64,000 nt of DNA from the NCBI RefSeq assembly GCF_046237015.1, contig NZ_JBJYIN010000020.1, forward strand, positions 31,095 through 95,094, written 5' to 3'. Shown one piece after another: positions 1 through 8,097 of this stretch; the stretch's first letter is position 1, and every line of letters starts with the position of its first letter. Both the position numbers and the translations under genes were made by a program. Source of the stretch: JBJYIN01 sp046237015 (GTDB taxonomy: Bacteria > Pseudomonadota > Gammaproteobacteria > Enterobacterales > Enterobacteriaceae). Below the pieces are notes generated by a model. It was not told the origin of the DNA and ran no database searches. It worked only from the letters and a program-made list of their open reading frames with translations.

Positions 1-333
1 CCGACACTGCCGGGGCATTTTTACCGTCTGACCCGGGCAATTGGTGAACAGCTACGTGTCACGGTTCTGGCCGATGGTCAGCGCTATGACGGGTTATCGC
101 CTTACCGGCTTATCTGCCTGTACGGCGAATGGTATCTGGTGGCCGAATCGCTGGGGCATCTTCTGGTCCTGCCGCTGCATGAGATTCACGGCGTGACGGT
201 GTCCACCGAGTCATTCCAGCGCCGCGATGATATCTGCCACCTGACCACGCAATCCAGCTTCATCACGGCATTGCCGCATTTTCGCTTTATTCACAACGTA
301 CTGACCACTTTCGGTACGTCTCCGACCACATAA
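1..333 (+). CDS. WYL-domain transcriptional regulator, 3' fragment
   Basis: The reading frame is open from the first base to a TAA at 331-333, giving 110 residues with no start, so the 5' end lies outside the window. The segment RLICLYGEWYLVAE carries the Trp-Tyr-Leu signature of the WYL ligand-sensing domain, followed by a hydrophobic strand and a variable tail. WYL proteins usually have an N-terminal winged helix and act as ligand-responsive regulators, often beside defence or mobile genes. The place of this one, at the start of the CP4-like cargo, fits such a role. DNA target and ligand cannot be read from the fragment. Confidence 0.75.
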   Translation, partial: PTLPGHFYRLTRAIGEQLRVTVLADGQRYDGLSPYRLICLYGEWYLVAESLGHLLVLPLHEIHGVTVSTESFQRRDDICHLTTQSSFITALPHFRFIHNVLTTFGTSPTT

Positions 334-367
334 GTCAGGGACGCGATGCCAACACCAGAGAAAACCA

Positions 368-418
368 GAAAGACAGATAAAGAAAGACAGATAAAGAAAG
401 ACAGATAAAGAAGGACAG
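368..418 (+). repeat. 14-bp tandem repeat, about 3.6 copies
   Basis: The unit gaaagacagataaa is repeated at 368-381, 382-395 and 396-409, with a degenerate partial copy to 418. It lies in the spacer between the WYL gene and the next gene. The three full copies are identical, which suggests slippage or recent expansion. Confidence 0.9.
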
Positions 419-539
419 TACCGGTAGCGGCACACAGAGGCCATTACCGGACAGTTCAGTGAAGGACCACACGAGACGTCACGGGCAGACACCGTTCAGC
501 CTGGACGATTTTCATAATGACTTCAACATAAAGGATACG

Positions 540-1112
540 ATGATGTTTACATACCTTCCGGGCAAACGGGGATGGCTGATAATCGGGCTGTTGACCACTT
601 TCTCCGCGCACTCAGCAACCGAGTTCCCCACTCAGGTTAACTGGTTCTCCTTAAAAGCACTTGGCTGGACCAACACGGATGGGATAAGTGACGACGAGCT
701 AGGCCGCCGAATATACAAAGGCAGAGCGATTTTTAACTACCCCTGGACTGAGCAGTTTTTTGTCAGAGATGGCTCCGGTCCTCTGTTTCTGGCGAATAAA
801 AAGGCCAAAACCCTTTCCCTGGTGAAAGTAAATACGCGGTCACAATCACCCGGTGACCTGGAGGTCACCTATCGTGGTAACAAAACCAGCAACTGTACCT
901 ATGAAATTACCGACAAAAAGACTTACTTCAACGCTAATTTTGCCGACGGTAAGCCCGAGCAGCCGACGTTATTGCTGAGCATTCCAGAAAAGTGTATCGA
1001 CCAGAAAAAGATGGCGGAAATTAAGGCACAGAAACGTGAACAGGAGCAGAAACTGGGTAAATGGCTGGCAGATGGCTTCAACAAAGAGCACCACCGCCGT
1101 TACGGCTACTAA
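540..1112 (+). CDS. Exported protein of unknown function
   Basis: I do not recognise a family. The likely start is the ATG at 540, because AAGGA lies just upstream and the protein then opens with a signal-peptide-like stretch (Lys/Arg, then hydrophobic GWLIIGLLTTFSAHSA). An upstream in-frame start at 459 would bury that signal inside the protein. The mature part of about 165 residues has two cysteines (CTYEI and EKCID) that could pair in the periplasm. A charged Lys/Gln/Glu-rich helix follows near the C terminus. It is the first of three closely spaced small genes (gaps of 35 and 17 bp) that look co-transcribed. Confidence 0.6.
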   Translation: MMFTYLPGKRGWLIIGLLTTFSAHSATEFPTQVNWFSLKALGWTNTDGISDDELGRRIYKGRAIFNYPWTEQFFVRDGSGPLFLANKKAKTLSLVKVNTRSQSPGDLEVTYRGNKTSNCTYEITDKKTYFNANFADGKPEQPTLLLSIPEKCIDQKKMAEIKAQKREQEQKLGKWLADGFNKEHHRRYGY

Positions 1113-1147
1113 CCCTGAGACGTGTCCATCCATACAGAGGAACCCGC

Positions 1148-1621
1148 ATGAAACACATTCCTTCACTTCTGCTTGCAGGCGCACTGTTGTTGCCGTTATC
1201 TGCACAGGCTGTACCGAACCTGTGGAGCGCCGATTCTGGTCAGGGTGTCACCGAATATCGGATAGCCAATACTGCAGGCAGTGTCTTTACCGTTAACTGT
1301 ACCGGCAACCCTGACGAGGACAACACGCTACAACACAGCGTGGCGCTGTCGCCCGTGAATGGTCAAGGTGTTGATTCCCATTTTTCCACTGAGGCGTATA
1401 TCGTCGTCGTTATCGATGACCAGCAGTACGGTATTCCGTCCTCGCTGGGGTGGCGCAATGCGGATAATGCCTGGTTCGCGTTTATTGAAGCAATTGGCCG
1501 CGCAACGCAGTTCGACGTTTATCTCAATGACCGGCATGTGGGTGCCTGGGAGCCCAGGCAAAAGAACGTGCAGAAGGTGCTGGCTGATATCTCGTCGTGT
1601 GCCACGACACACCGGGAATAA
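1148..1621 (+). CDS. Small exported protein of unknown function
   Basis: The start at 1148 is chosen because AGAGGAA precedes it and the protein then begins with a textbook signal peptide, MKHIPSLLLAGALLLPLSAQA, with likely cleavage after SAQA. The 157-residue product has Cys residues in VNCTGN and SSCATT, which could form a periplasmic disulfide. I recognise no domain. It lies 35 bp after the previous exported protein and 17 bp before a small membrane protein, so the trio may form one envelope-associated unit carried by the element. Confidence 0.6.
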   Translation: MKHIPSLLLAGALLLPLSAQAVPNLWSADSGQGVTEYRIANTAGSVFTVNCTGNPDEDNTLQHSVALSPVNGQGVDSHFSTEAYIVVVIDDQQYGIPSSLGWRNADNAWFAFIEAIGRATQFDVYLNDRHVGAWEPRQKNVQKVLADISSCATTHRE

Positions 1622-1638
1622 TCGGGAGAGATAACGCC

Positions 1639-1872
1639 ATGCCCATTATTGCCATCATCGTTATTGTCGTGGTTGTCATTGTCTTAAGTAAAACCGGCAT
1701 TTCGGACAGTCTTATTGGGCTGGTTATCGCCACCGTTGCAGGGTTGCTAACTGGCAGCGGAACCGCAGGCGTCGCCAGCGTGGCGCTGACACCGTTTCTG
1801 GGTATCCCGATAGGGCTGTTTATCGGTGTAACGGTGTTTGCCAAAGTACTGCGCTGGTTTTCCCGACGTTAG
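1639..1872 (+). CDS. Small inner-membrane protein of unknown function
   Basis: The 77-residue product is mostly hydrophobic. One segment covers residues 2-17 (IIAIIVIVVVVIVL). Further ones in the middle are rich in Gly/Ala (LIGLVIATVAGLLTG, then FLGIPIGLFIGVTVF). The C terminus is basic (LRWFSRR). The ATG at 1639 is preferred over an upstream start because it lies after GGGAGA and removes a hydrophilic leader overlapping the previous gene. It may be a partner of the two exported proteins upstream. No function is assigned. Confidence 0.55.
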   Translation: MPIIAIIVIVVVVIVLSKTGISDSLIGLVIATVAGLLTGSGTAGVASVALTPFLGIPIGLFIGVTVFAKVLRWFSRR

Positions 1873-1959
1873 TCATAGCGTTAACTACTCAACGTTAGTC
1901 CATTCCTGCCCCTGTTGCTTATGCAGCGGGGGCGTTTTATTTATTAAGGAATCAATATC

Positions 1960-2433
1960 ATGTCATCCCTTTTATCTTCCCCACCCATGCAGACCCGAGA
2001 ACAACGCATCATCCAGATGGCGCTGTGCCTGCTGGAAAAGCGCGTGCGTAAAAATGCGCGACAGTTCAAAACCTCTGAGGACACCAAAAGCTGGTTAATG
2101 TTGGAACTCAGCAACTTGGAGCGTGAGGTGTTTATGGTGCTGTATCTGGACAACCAACATCGCCTGATAGAAAAGGAAGTTATCGCGCTGGGCGGCATCA
2201 ATAGCACTGAAGTGCATCCGCGTGAAATCCTCAAAGCCTCACTGCGTCATAACGCCGCCGCCGTGATACTGGCACACAATCATCCTTCCTGCTGTGCCGA
2301 GCCCAGTCAGGCTGACCGCCATATCACCGACAAGCTGAAGGAATCACTGTCACAACTCGACGTCAGAGTCCTCGATCATCTGGTTATCGGCGGCGCTGAC
2401 GTGGTGTCGTTTGCTGAACGTGGCTGGTTGTGA
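1960..2433 (+). CDS. RadC-family JAB/MPN+ domain protein (YkfG/YeeS-like)
   Basis: This 157-residue protein has a RadC-type metalloprotease-like fold with the signature HNHPS at 106-110 and Asp119, the H-x-H...D metal site. The usual glycine after HNHPS is replaced by Cys-Cys. Length and context match YkfG/YeeS of the E. coli CP4 elements, which sit just upstream of CbtA-family toxin-antitoxin pairs. AAGGA lies ahead of the start at 1960. The biochemical role of these island-borne RadC proteins is not established; a role in DNA repair is doubtful. Confidence 0.88.
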   Translation: MSSLLSSPPMQTREQRIIQMALCLLEKRVRKNARQFKTSEDTKSWLMLELSNLEREVFMVLYLDNQHRLIEKEVIALGGINSTEVHPREILKASLRHNAAAVILAHNHPSCCAEPSQADRHITDKLKESLSQLDVRVLDHLVIGGADVVSFAERGWL

Positions 2434-2472
2434 TGACCGCATTTATTACCGCATTTTTATAAGGAAACCATC

Positions 2473-2808
2473 ATGCCATCATCGGATACCCCGGAATGGG
2501 GACTAAAACGTGCCGTTACTCCACAGTTCGGAGCCAGGCTGGTTCAGGAAGGTCACTATCTTCATTATCTGTCAGATCGGGCCAGCATTGTCGGTACGTT
2601 TAGCAAAACAGAAGCCCAAAGTCTGGAATGTTGCTTCCCTGAGCTGATTAAGCTGTTGGAGCAGAAGCTACGCACGGGTGAACTGAATCCCCGCCAGCAG
2701 GGTTGCATCACGCTGCATTGCAACAAGTGGACCTGTGAAGCCGATACGCTGGGCAGTTTTGGCTACGTGTATATTGCTATTTATCCCTCTTCAGCGGCAA
2801 CACAATAA
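2473..2808 (+). CDS. cbeA: CbeA/YeeU-family antitoxin
   Basis: The 111-residue product matches the YeeU/YfjZ/YagB antitoxin family throughout: WGLKRAVTPQFGARLVQEG near the start, HYLSDRA, GELNPRQQG, CEADTLGSFGYVYIAIYP at the end. In the E. coli type IV system CbeA counters CbtA by stabilising the MreB and FtsZ filaments rather than by binding the toxin. It follows the radC-like gene by 39 bp and precedes the toxin by 69 bp. The small yeeT-type gene often found between radC and cbeA is absent here. Confidence 0.9.
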   Translation: MPSSDTPEWGLKRAVTPQFGARLVQEGHYLHYLSDRASIVGTFSKTEAQSLECCFPELIKLLEQKLRTGELNPRQQGCITLHCNKWTCEADTLGSFGYVYIAIYPSSAATQ

Positions 2809-2877
2809 TCCGCTGCTTCTCTCCCCATTCTGAATGTTTCCCTGATTTTATCGACTTAATCTGAAGAGAATATTCTC

Positions 2878-3198
2878 ATGCAAACAACACCTGCAATCCC
2901 GTTACGGGAGGATCAATCCTGCCCGCACCCCATAGCCGTCTGGCAGCAACTTCTGACCTATCTACTGGAAAAGCACTATGGACTCACGCTGAATGACACA
3001 CCGTTCTGCGAGGAAAATGTGATTCAGGAGCATATCGATGCTGGCATCACGTTGGTCAATGCGGTGAATTTTCTGGTAGAGCGTTACGAACTGGTACGCA
3101 TCGATCGCAACGGCTTTAACTGGCAGGAGCAATCACCGTTTCTCACGACTGTCGATATCCTTCGCGCCAGACGTGCAACGGGCTTACTTAAGGCATAA
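2878..3198 (+). CDS. cbtA: CbtA/YkfI/YpjF-family toxin
   Basis: The 106-residue product carries the family blocks HYGLTLNDTPF, IQEHIDAGITLVNAVNFLVERYELVRID and DILRARRATGL, which identify the CbtA/YeeV toxins that block polymerisation of MreB and FtsZ. It is close in length to E. coli YpjF and YkfI and shorter than CbtA itself, ending soon after the ARRATGL block. It lies directly after cbeA, the expected antitoxin-toxin order, and is followed by a strong hairpin at 3261-3290 that may end the transcript. Confidence 0.9.
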   Translation: MQTTPAIPLREDQSCPHPIAVWQQLLTYLLEKHYGLTLNDTPFCEENVIQEHIDAGITLVNAVNFLVERYELVRIDRNGFNWQEQSPFLTTVDILRARRATGLLKA

Positions 3199-3260
3199 AG
3201 ATCCCGAGCTGTTTTCCAGTAACACCACACCAAACCTATTTATCTCTCTCCCCGATGCAT

Positions 3261-3297
3261 AATGCGCCAGCCCTTACCGGCTGGCGCATTTGCTTTT
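3261..3297 (+). terminator. Hairpin after cbtA, probable intrinsic terminator
   Basis: Two perfect 12-bp arms, aatgcgccagcc (3261-3272) and ggctggcgcatt (3279-3290), enclose a 6-nt loop and are followed by tgctttt. It lies between the toxin stop and the probable start of the DUF4942 gene. Confidence 0.7.
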
Positions 3298-3315
3298 ATG
3301 TATGGACCACAAACT

Positions 3316-4149
3316 ATGCAAACTGAACCCGAGGTTTTGACCGAACACACCGAGCTGATTTGCTCGACCAATATCGAACGTATCGTCACTGGACGTGATA
3401 CCGCGCTGCAACAGATAGAACAGATCCTCAACCAGCTAGGGGCGATCTCAACGTTAACGGCGACTATTGGCGGCGGCACCGCTGAGGACTGGGGGCTGAA
3501 GCAAGGGCATCGCTACGACTGCTGGTTAACGGAAATGCCTGACAAGGCGATGCCCGCCATCACCCGCACGTTGGATCGCAATATTTGGCGCGACCTGATG
3601 CTGAAATCCGGCATGCTGTCGCTGATGGATGCCGAAGCACGTAGCCAGTGGCATAAAAATCTCGATGAGGGGGAGCTACCAATCATCAGCGAAGCCAATA
3701 TCCTCAGCACCTTTGAGCTACTTCATCAGAGTAAACAAGAGGTCTTCGAGCGCGGGGTGATCAATGTATTCAAAGGTCTGTCGTGGGATTACAAAACCAA
3801 TCATCCTTGTTACTTTGGCAAGAAAATTATTATCAGCAATCTGGTGACATACAACCGTTGGGGCTTTGGTCTGAACTGGGGCTGGAGACGCGATCAACTG
3901 GCCGATCTAGAGCGTATGTTCTATCTGCTGGATGGTAAACCGATCCCCGATAACCGGGGCGATGTCACCATTCGTCTGATGGACCATATCCGCGATAATC
4001 CACATCAGCAGGAATACGAGGATGAGTTCTTCAGCGTTCGTTACTTTCAGAAAGGTACTGGGCATCTCACTTTTAAACGCCCTGATTTGATCGATCAGAT
4101 GAATGACATTATTGCCAAACATTATCCGGGGATGTTGGCCGAACGGTAG
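3316..4149 (+). CDS. DUF4942 domain-containing protein
   Basis: The 277-residue protein resembles the DUF4942 family that commonly follows CbtA-type toxin genes in CP4-like islands. Recognisable stretches are SWDYKTNHPCYFGKKIII, YNRWGFGLNWGW and a C-terminal part with GTGHLTFKRPDLIDQMN. The start at 3316 is preferred because an earlier in-frame ATG at 3262 falls inside the terminator-like hairpin; 3298 is a possible alternative. Function is unknown. Its place between a toxin-antitoxin pair and DarTG suggests a role tied to element maintenance or defence, which is inference only. Confidence 0.75.
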   Translation: MQTEPEVLTEHTELICSTNIERIVTGRDTALQQIEQILNQLGAISTLTATIGGGTAEDWGLKQGHRYDCWLTEMPDKAMPAITRTLDRNIWRDLMLKSGMLSLMDAEARSQWHKNLDEGELPIISEANILSTFELLHQSKQEVFERGVINVFKGLSWDYKTNHPCYFGKKIIISNLVTYNRWGFGLNWGWRRDQLADLERMFYLLDGKPIPDNRGDVTIRLMDHIRDNPHQQEYEDEFFSVRYFQKGTGHLTFKRPDLIDQMNDIIAKHYPGMLAER

Positions 4150-4253
4150 TCACTTCCTTCCTGGTAAGCGTGGTATTCATGCCTATTTCCTCCCCCAAAA
4201 TTTGTTATTATTGCGACAGATTAGCATTGGATTGCTAAAAGGAGCTGGTTTGT

Positions 4254-4901
4254 ATGCCGATCCCTGAACGTCCCAAGATTTACCACATCCTTCACATTGA
4301 TCGACTCCATTCGATCATTGCCGAAGGGTTGTTGTCTGACGAGCAAATCTCGGTTCGTCATGGTGCCGGTACAATGATAGGCATGAGTAGCATTAAACAG
4401 CGTCGGCTCCATGAGTTGACGCTCACAAACCATCCCAATCTGTATGTGGGACAATGCGTACCTTTTTATTTTTGTCCCCGCTCTGTCATGCTATACCTGA
4501 TATACAGGTCCAATCATCCAGAGTTGGCATACCGTGGTGGTCAGGAGCCTATTTTGCATCTTGAAGCTGATCTCTATGCAACCATGGCATGGGCAGAGCA
4601 ACATCACCAACGTTGGGCGTTTACGTTATCCAATGCCGGTTCACTTTATTTCGAAGATCGTTGTCAACAATCCCAGCTTGGAGAGCTGAACTGGGACGCG
4701 ATACAAAGTAATCAGTGGAGCGGTGGTAATGGAACTAAAGAGGCGAAACAGGCTGAGTTTTTGATTGAGCGCTGTTTCCCTTGGCATTTAATTGAGCGCA
4801 TCGGTGTTCATTCACCTTTGATTTATCAGCAGGTTGCTAACATTATCCCGCTTGGCGGGCATCGTCCTCCTGTTGAGGTGAAACGAGAATGGTACTACTG
4901 A
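4254..4901 (+). CDS. darT: DarT-type DNA ADP-ribosyltransferase toxin
   Basis: This 215-residue protein matches DarT2-type toxins (formerly DUF4433) over its whole length: PKIYHILHIDRLHSI near the start, MIGMSSIKQRRL, VPFYFCPRSVMLY and TLSNAGS. The segment KQAEFLIE places the catalytic glutamate at Glu168. DarT attaches ADP-ribose from NAD+ to thymidine in single-stranded DNA, which stalls replication; DarTG systems block phage by modifying phage DNA. AAGGAG lies before the start. The cognate antitoxin gene follows after 13 bp, so the two are almost certainly co-transcribed. Confidence 0.93.
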   Translation: MPIPERPKIYHILHIDRLHSIIAEGLLSDEQISVRHGAGTMIGMSSIKQRRLHELTLTNHPNLYVGQCVPFYFCPRSVMLYLIYRSNHPELAYRGGQEPILHLEADLYATMAWAEQHHQRWAFTLSNAGSLYFEDRCQQSQLGELNWDAIQSNQWSGGNGTKEAKQAEFLIERCFPWHLIERIGVHSPLIYQQVANIIPLGGHRPPVEVKREWYY

Positions 4902-4914
4902 TGAGGATTTCATA

Positions 4915-5964
4915 ATGATTGAATACAGACAGGGCGACATCCTCCAGGCCGAGACTGAGGCCATCATCAATACCGTCAATTGCGTCGGCGTAATGGGCCG
5001 GGGCATTGCATTGCAATTTAAAAATGCCTACCCGGATAACTTCAAAGCTTATGCGGCCTCTTGCAAAGCAGAACAAGTGGTGCCTGGCAAAATGTTCGTC
5101 TTTGAGACCGGACAGTTAACCAACCCGCGTTATATCATTAATTTTCCGACCAAACGCCACTGGAAAGGAAAAAGTCGCCTTGAAGATATCGTTGCCGGGT
5201 TGGACGATCTGGTTGCTGTGATCCGACAATATGATATTCGTTCTATTGCCATCCCCCCATTGGGGAGTGGCTTAGGCGGTCTGGACTGGCAAGATGTTAA
5301 GCCCCTGATTGAGTCTGCCGTTCAACCGCTTGAGTCCGTACAAATTGCGATTTACGATCCCAACGGTGCACCGTCATCGGAACGTATGGTACATAAAACA
5401 GAAGTGCCAAAGATGACGGCAGGGCGAGCCGCGCTGGTTGAACTGATGCAGCGTTATCTTAATGGATTGTTAGATCCGTTCATCTCTTTGCTCGAATTAC
5501 ATAAACTGATGTATTTCATGCAAGAATCTGGAGAACCGTTACGCCTTAAATACCAGAAAGCGCATTATGGGCCTTATGCGGAAAACCTTCGGCATGTGCT
5601 TAACGCGATTGAAGGGCACATGATCTCTGGGTATTCAGATGGCGGCGATATGCCTGATAAGCAGCTCTCGCTGGTTCCCGGCGTGGCAGAAGAGGCAAAA
5701 ACGTTTCTTGAGCAGCAGGAAGAGACTTACCGCCGTTTTCAGAAAGTCTCGGATTTGGTGGAGGGTTTTGAGTCGCCTTTTGGTCTGGAACTACTTTCAA
5801 CGGTTCACTGGACAATGCAATATGAATCGCTGACGTCCCCTGAAGATGTTACTGATTTTATCTATGCCTGGAATGAGAGAAAGCGGCAGTTCACACCGCG
5901 TCAGATATCTTTAGCGGTAGATACATTGCATCGCAAAGGGTGGTTAACTTCAAGCGTTGCTTAG
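4915..5964 (+). CDS. darG: DarG-type antitoxin (macrodomain ADP-ribosylglycohydrolase)
   Basis: The 349-residue product has an N-terminal macrodomain (about 1-150) with NTVNCVGVMGRGIAL at 19-33, FPTK with Lys80, and PPLGSGLGGLDW. These form the ADP-ribose pocket that removes the modification DarT places on DNA. The C-terminal 190 residues contain LLELHKLMYFMQ and KAHYGPYAENLRHVL, a helical domain that in known DarG proteins binds and blocks DarT. It immediately follows darT and ends just before a bidirectional hairpin. All macrodomain motifs appear intact, so the pair looks functional. Confidence 0.93.
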   Translation: MIEYRQGDILQAETEAIINTVNCVGVMGRGIALQFKNAYPDNFKAYAASCKAEQVVPGKMFVFETGQLTNPRYIINFPTKRHWKGKSRLEDIVAGLDDLVAVIRQYDIRSIAIPPLGSGLGGLDWQDVKPLIESAVQPLESVQIAIYDPNGAPSSERMVHKTEVPKMTAGRAALVELMQRYLNGLLDPFISLLELHKLMYFMQESGEPLRLKYQKAHYGPYAENLRHVLNAIEGHMISGYSDGGDMPDKQLSLVPGVAEEAKTFLEQQEETYRRFQKVSDLVEGFESPFGLELLSTVHWTMQYESLTSPEDVTDFIYAWNERKRQFTPRQISLAVDTLHRKGWLTSSVA

Positions 5965-5987
5965 GTTTAGTTTTTGCTTAAATACTT

Positions 5988-6024
5988 GCATGGCTCTTGC
6001 TGTTCTGGAGACTAAGAGCCATGC
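5988..6024. terminator. Bidirectional hairpin between darG and the integrase gene
   Basis: Perfect 11-bp arms gcatggctctt (5988-5998) and aagagccatgc (6014-6024) lie between two converging genes. Neither side has a long T run, so termination strength is uncertain. Confidence 0.6.
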
Positions 6025-6035
6025 GTCATTATTTG

Positions 6036-7355
6036 TTACTTGCCGCCAAACTGAACTTTAACGACATTATCTGGCATCGATACCGATGGGTTAATGATTT
6101 CCTGTTGAATAAAATCACCCCAGCGTAGAAATAGCTTTTTCAGTTTGTCCGCTTGTTGCCCAACTTGATAAGTCCGAATTAATCGATCTTTAGGAACGTG
6201 GTTCAGCAGAAGCTCAATCAGGCGTTCTGGTGCGTCCAAATATTCCGCACAGCCCGTGGCCACGCTGCGACGTAAGTCATGAGGAGAGAAGGGCGCAAGT
6301 TCCGCAAGATATTTAGATCTCACACGCTCCAGAGCACGTGTGAGGGCATCACCGGTTATAGGAAATCCAGGCTTGCTGGTGGAGCCGAAAACATACGCGC
6401 CTTCAGTGATGACGCGCTGTTCTTGAATGAGGGATAGGGCGTGGGGATGTAGTGTGACAATATGGCTTTTGCCATTTTTTGTAGCAGGAATAGCCCAACG
6501 GTCGCCGTTAATTTGATCCCAACGCATTTCTGCTGCTTCTGACCGACGAACACCCGTGAATATGATCAGGCGAAGTGCATTCGCAACGGATAATGACATC
6601 ACCACGCTGGATGCGATCCCGCGACCACCCGCAGCAACAGAACCTCCGCCAATAGAGGCTTCATTCAGCACTTGCCAAAGCATGTGAAGCTCATCTTGCG
6701 GTAACCAACGTTCACGCGGTTTACCCATTGATGCACCAAACATGGCAGGTTTGAGCAAACGAGCGGGGTTGTGCTCAATGAGCCCTTGCAACGTGGCATG
6801 ATCAAGGGTCAGATTCAGGATGATTAACCCTTTGCGAACCCCTTCTGCACTGTCCTTTCTCACGCGACTGAGATGCTCGAAAATGACTGAACGTGAAAGA
6901 TCGTTAACGCGCATATTACCCAAAGCCTTTTCGAGATGGCGGCGATAGGTGCCTTCATAGTCGGCAATGGTACGAGTGCTGATGGGTTTGCTCTCTGTTC
7001 TGAATGCCAACCAGTTTTGCCACAAGTCAGCGAATATTGGCATTTGCTCGTTTTGCTGTTTCTCATTTTTTCTGGCGTAACGAGGGTCAATGCCTTTTTT
7101 TACTAACTCAGCGGCTTCAGCATGGGCTTGGCGAGCCTGAGCCAGCCCCATAGCCGGGTAGCTACCCAATGTCAGCTTGATTTGCTTTTGTGCGATCCTG
7201 TAACGATAAATCCAGCTTTTACTTTCGCTGCCATGGCGAACACGAATGTAGAGGCCCCCGCCCGCTTTTGATTTAACTGAGACAACATTTTCTTTTTCTT
7301 CTTCAGTGACTGAAAGGGAAGCTAACTGCCGATCCTGAGTGATGATGATTGCCAT
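6036..7355 (-). CDS. int: P4-family tyrosine integrase
   Basis: This 439-residue recombinase has an N-terminal DUF4102-type arm-binding domain (GGGLYIRVR, SWIYRYR, LGSYPAMGLAQAR) and a core-binding domain. The catalytic domain shows Arg270 in TGVRRSE, Lys293, H-x-x-R at 359-362 (HDLRR), His386 and nucleophile Tyr396 (RTYQ). All catalytic residues are present, so it is probably active. A Gly/Ala-rich insertion near residues 236-246 is unusual. It reads away from the tRNA-Thr remnant about 165 bp upstream of its start, which marks the right border of the element carrying DarTG. Confidence 0.93.
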   Translation of the reverse strand: MAIIITQDRQLASLSVTEEEKENVVSVKSKAGGGLYIRVRHGSESKSWIYRYRIAQKQIKLTLGSYPAMGLAQARQAHAEAAELVKKGIDPRYARKNEKQQNEQMPIFADLWQNWLAFRTESKPISTRTIADYEGTYRRHLEKALGNMRVNDLSRSVIFEHLSRVRKDSAEGVRKGLIILNLTLDHATLQGLIEHNPARLLKPAMFGASMGKPRERWLPQDELHMLWQVLNEASIGGGSVAAGGRGIASSVVMSLSVANALRLIIFTGVRRSEAAEMRWDQINGDRWAIPATKNGKSHIVTLHPHALSLIQEQRVITEGAYVFGSTSKPGFPITGDALTRALERVRSKYLAELAPFSPHDLRRSVATGCAEYLDAPERLIELLLNHVPKDRLIRTYQVGQQADKLKKLFLRWGDFIQQEIINPSVSMPDNVVKVQFGGK

Positions 7356-7520
7356 AATGGGTCCTTTTCGGGGTACACTCTCGGGTACACAGTTAGCATG
7401 ATATCAGGGGAAACGGCAGCGAACGAGTGGAAACCTAACTATTGATTAATTATTTGATTTTAAAAAATAAAACATCAATATTTTAGAGGGGGAAACAGAG
7501 GGAAACATCAGTTTATTGAG

Positions 7521-7564
7521 TTCGTAATGCGAAGGTCGTAGGTTCGACTCCTATTATCGCACCA
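7521..7564 (+). other. Attachment site: 3' half of tRNA-Thr(CGT), thrW-type
   Basis: The 44 bp from ttcgtaatgcgaaggt to atcgcacca match the anticodon arm, variable loop, T arm and CCA end of thrW as I remember the E. coli gene, with one G missing from the acceptor stem. No 5' half precedes it, so it is not a functional tRNA gene. thrW is the site used by the E. coli CP4-6 element, which also carries RadC and CbtA-family genes. This is the element-chromosome or element-element junction. Confidence 0.82.
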
Positions 7565-7739
7565 TCCTACCTATTTTAACGTCTCCCTAAGTCTACTCAA
7601 ACACCGTACAAACCCTTATAATACGCGGTTTCACGGCCCTTGTTGTCTCTGCTCGTCTACTCACGTTCACGGAAATCTACGCTGAGTTGGGGGCATCGGT
7701 GGGGGCATATCGTGTTCGGTCTAAAGGAGATGCCCCCAA

Positions 7740-8097
7740 ATGAAGCTCAATGCCAGACAGGTAGAGACTGCCAAGCCCAAAGATAAACCCTACAAGATGG
7801 CTGATGGTGGGGGCATGTATCTGGAGGTGTTCCCGAACGGCACCAAAAGCTGGCGCATGAAATACCGTATCGCCGGTAAAGAAAAACGTGTGGTGTTTGG
7901 TGTCTACCTGAAGCGTTCAACAAAGATGTCTTCCCGTTTATTGGTCAACGTCCTGTTACAGACATTAAGCCGCTAGAATTGCTAAACGTGCTGAAAAAGA
8001 TGGAAGACCGAGAAAGAGAAAAAAGTGCGTCAACGCTGCGGCGAAGTGTTTTGCTACGCCTATAATCCCGAGTCTTATTTCACCAGCGCCATGTAGG
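7740..8097 (+). pseudogene. Remnant of a second P4-type integrase
   Basis: The first 60 residues (MKLNARQVETAKPKD, GGGMYLEVFPNG, WRMKYRIAGKEKRVVFGVY) are a good DUF4102 integrase N terminus. The sequence then jumps to a middle part in another frame (FNKDVFPFIGQRPVTDIKP, ELLNVLKKMEDRE) and again to VRQRCGEVFCYAYNP before stopping near 8097. This means at least one internal deletion and two frameshifts; the catalytic domain is gone. It lies 175 bp after the tRNA-Thr 3' fragment in the same orientation, the normal tRNA-int order of P4-type elements, so it marks an older, mostly lost element. Confidence 0.85.

Noticed and set aside
7521..7564. Functional tRNA-Thr gene
   Set aside because: Only the 3' half is present and the acceptor stem lacks a base, so it is an attachment-site remnant.
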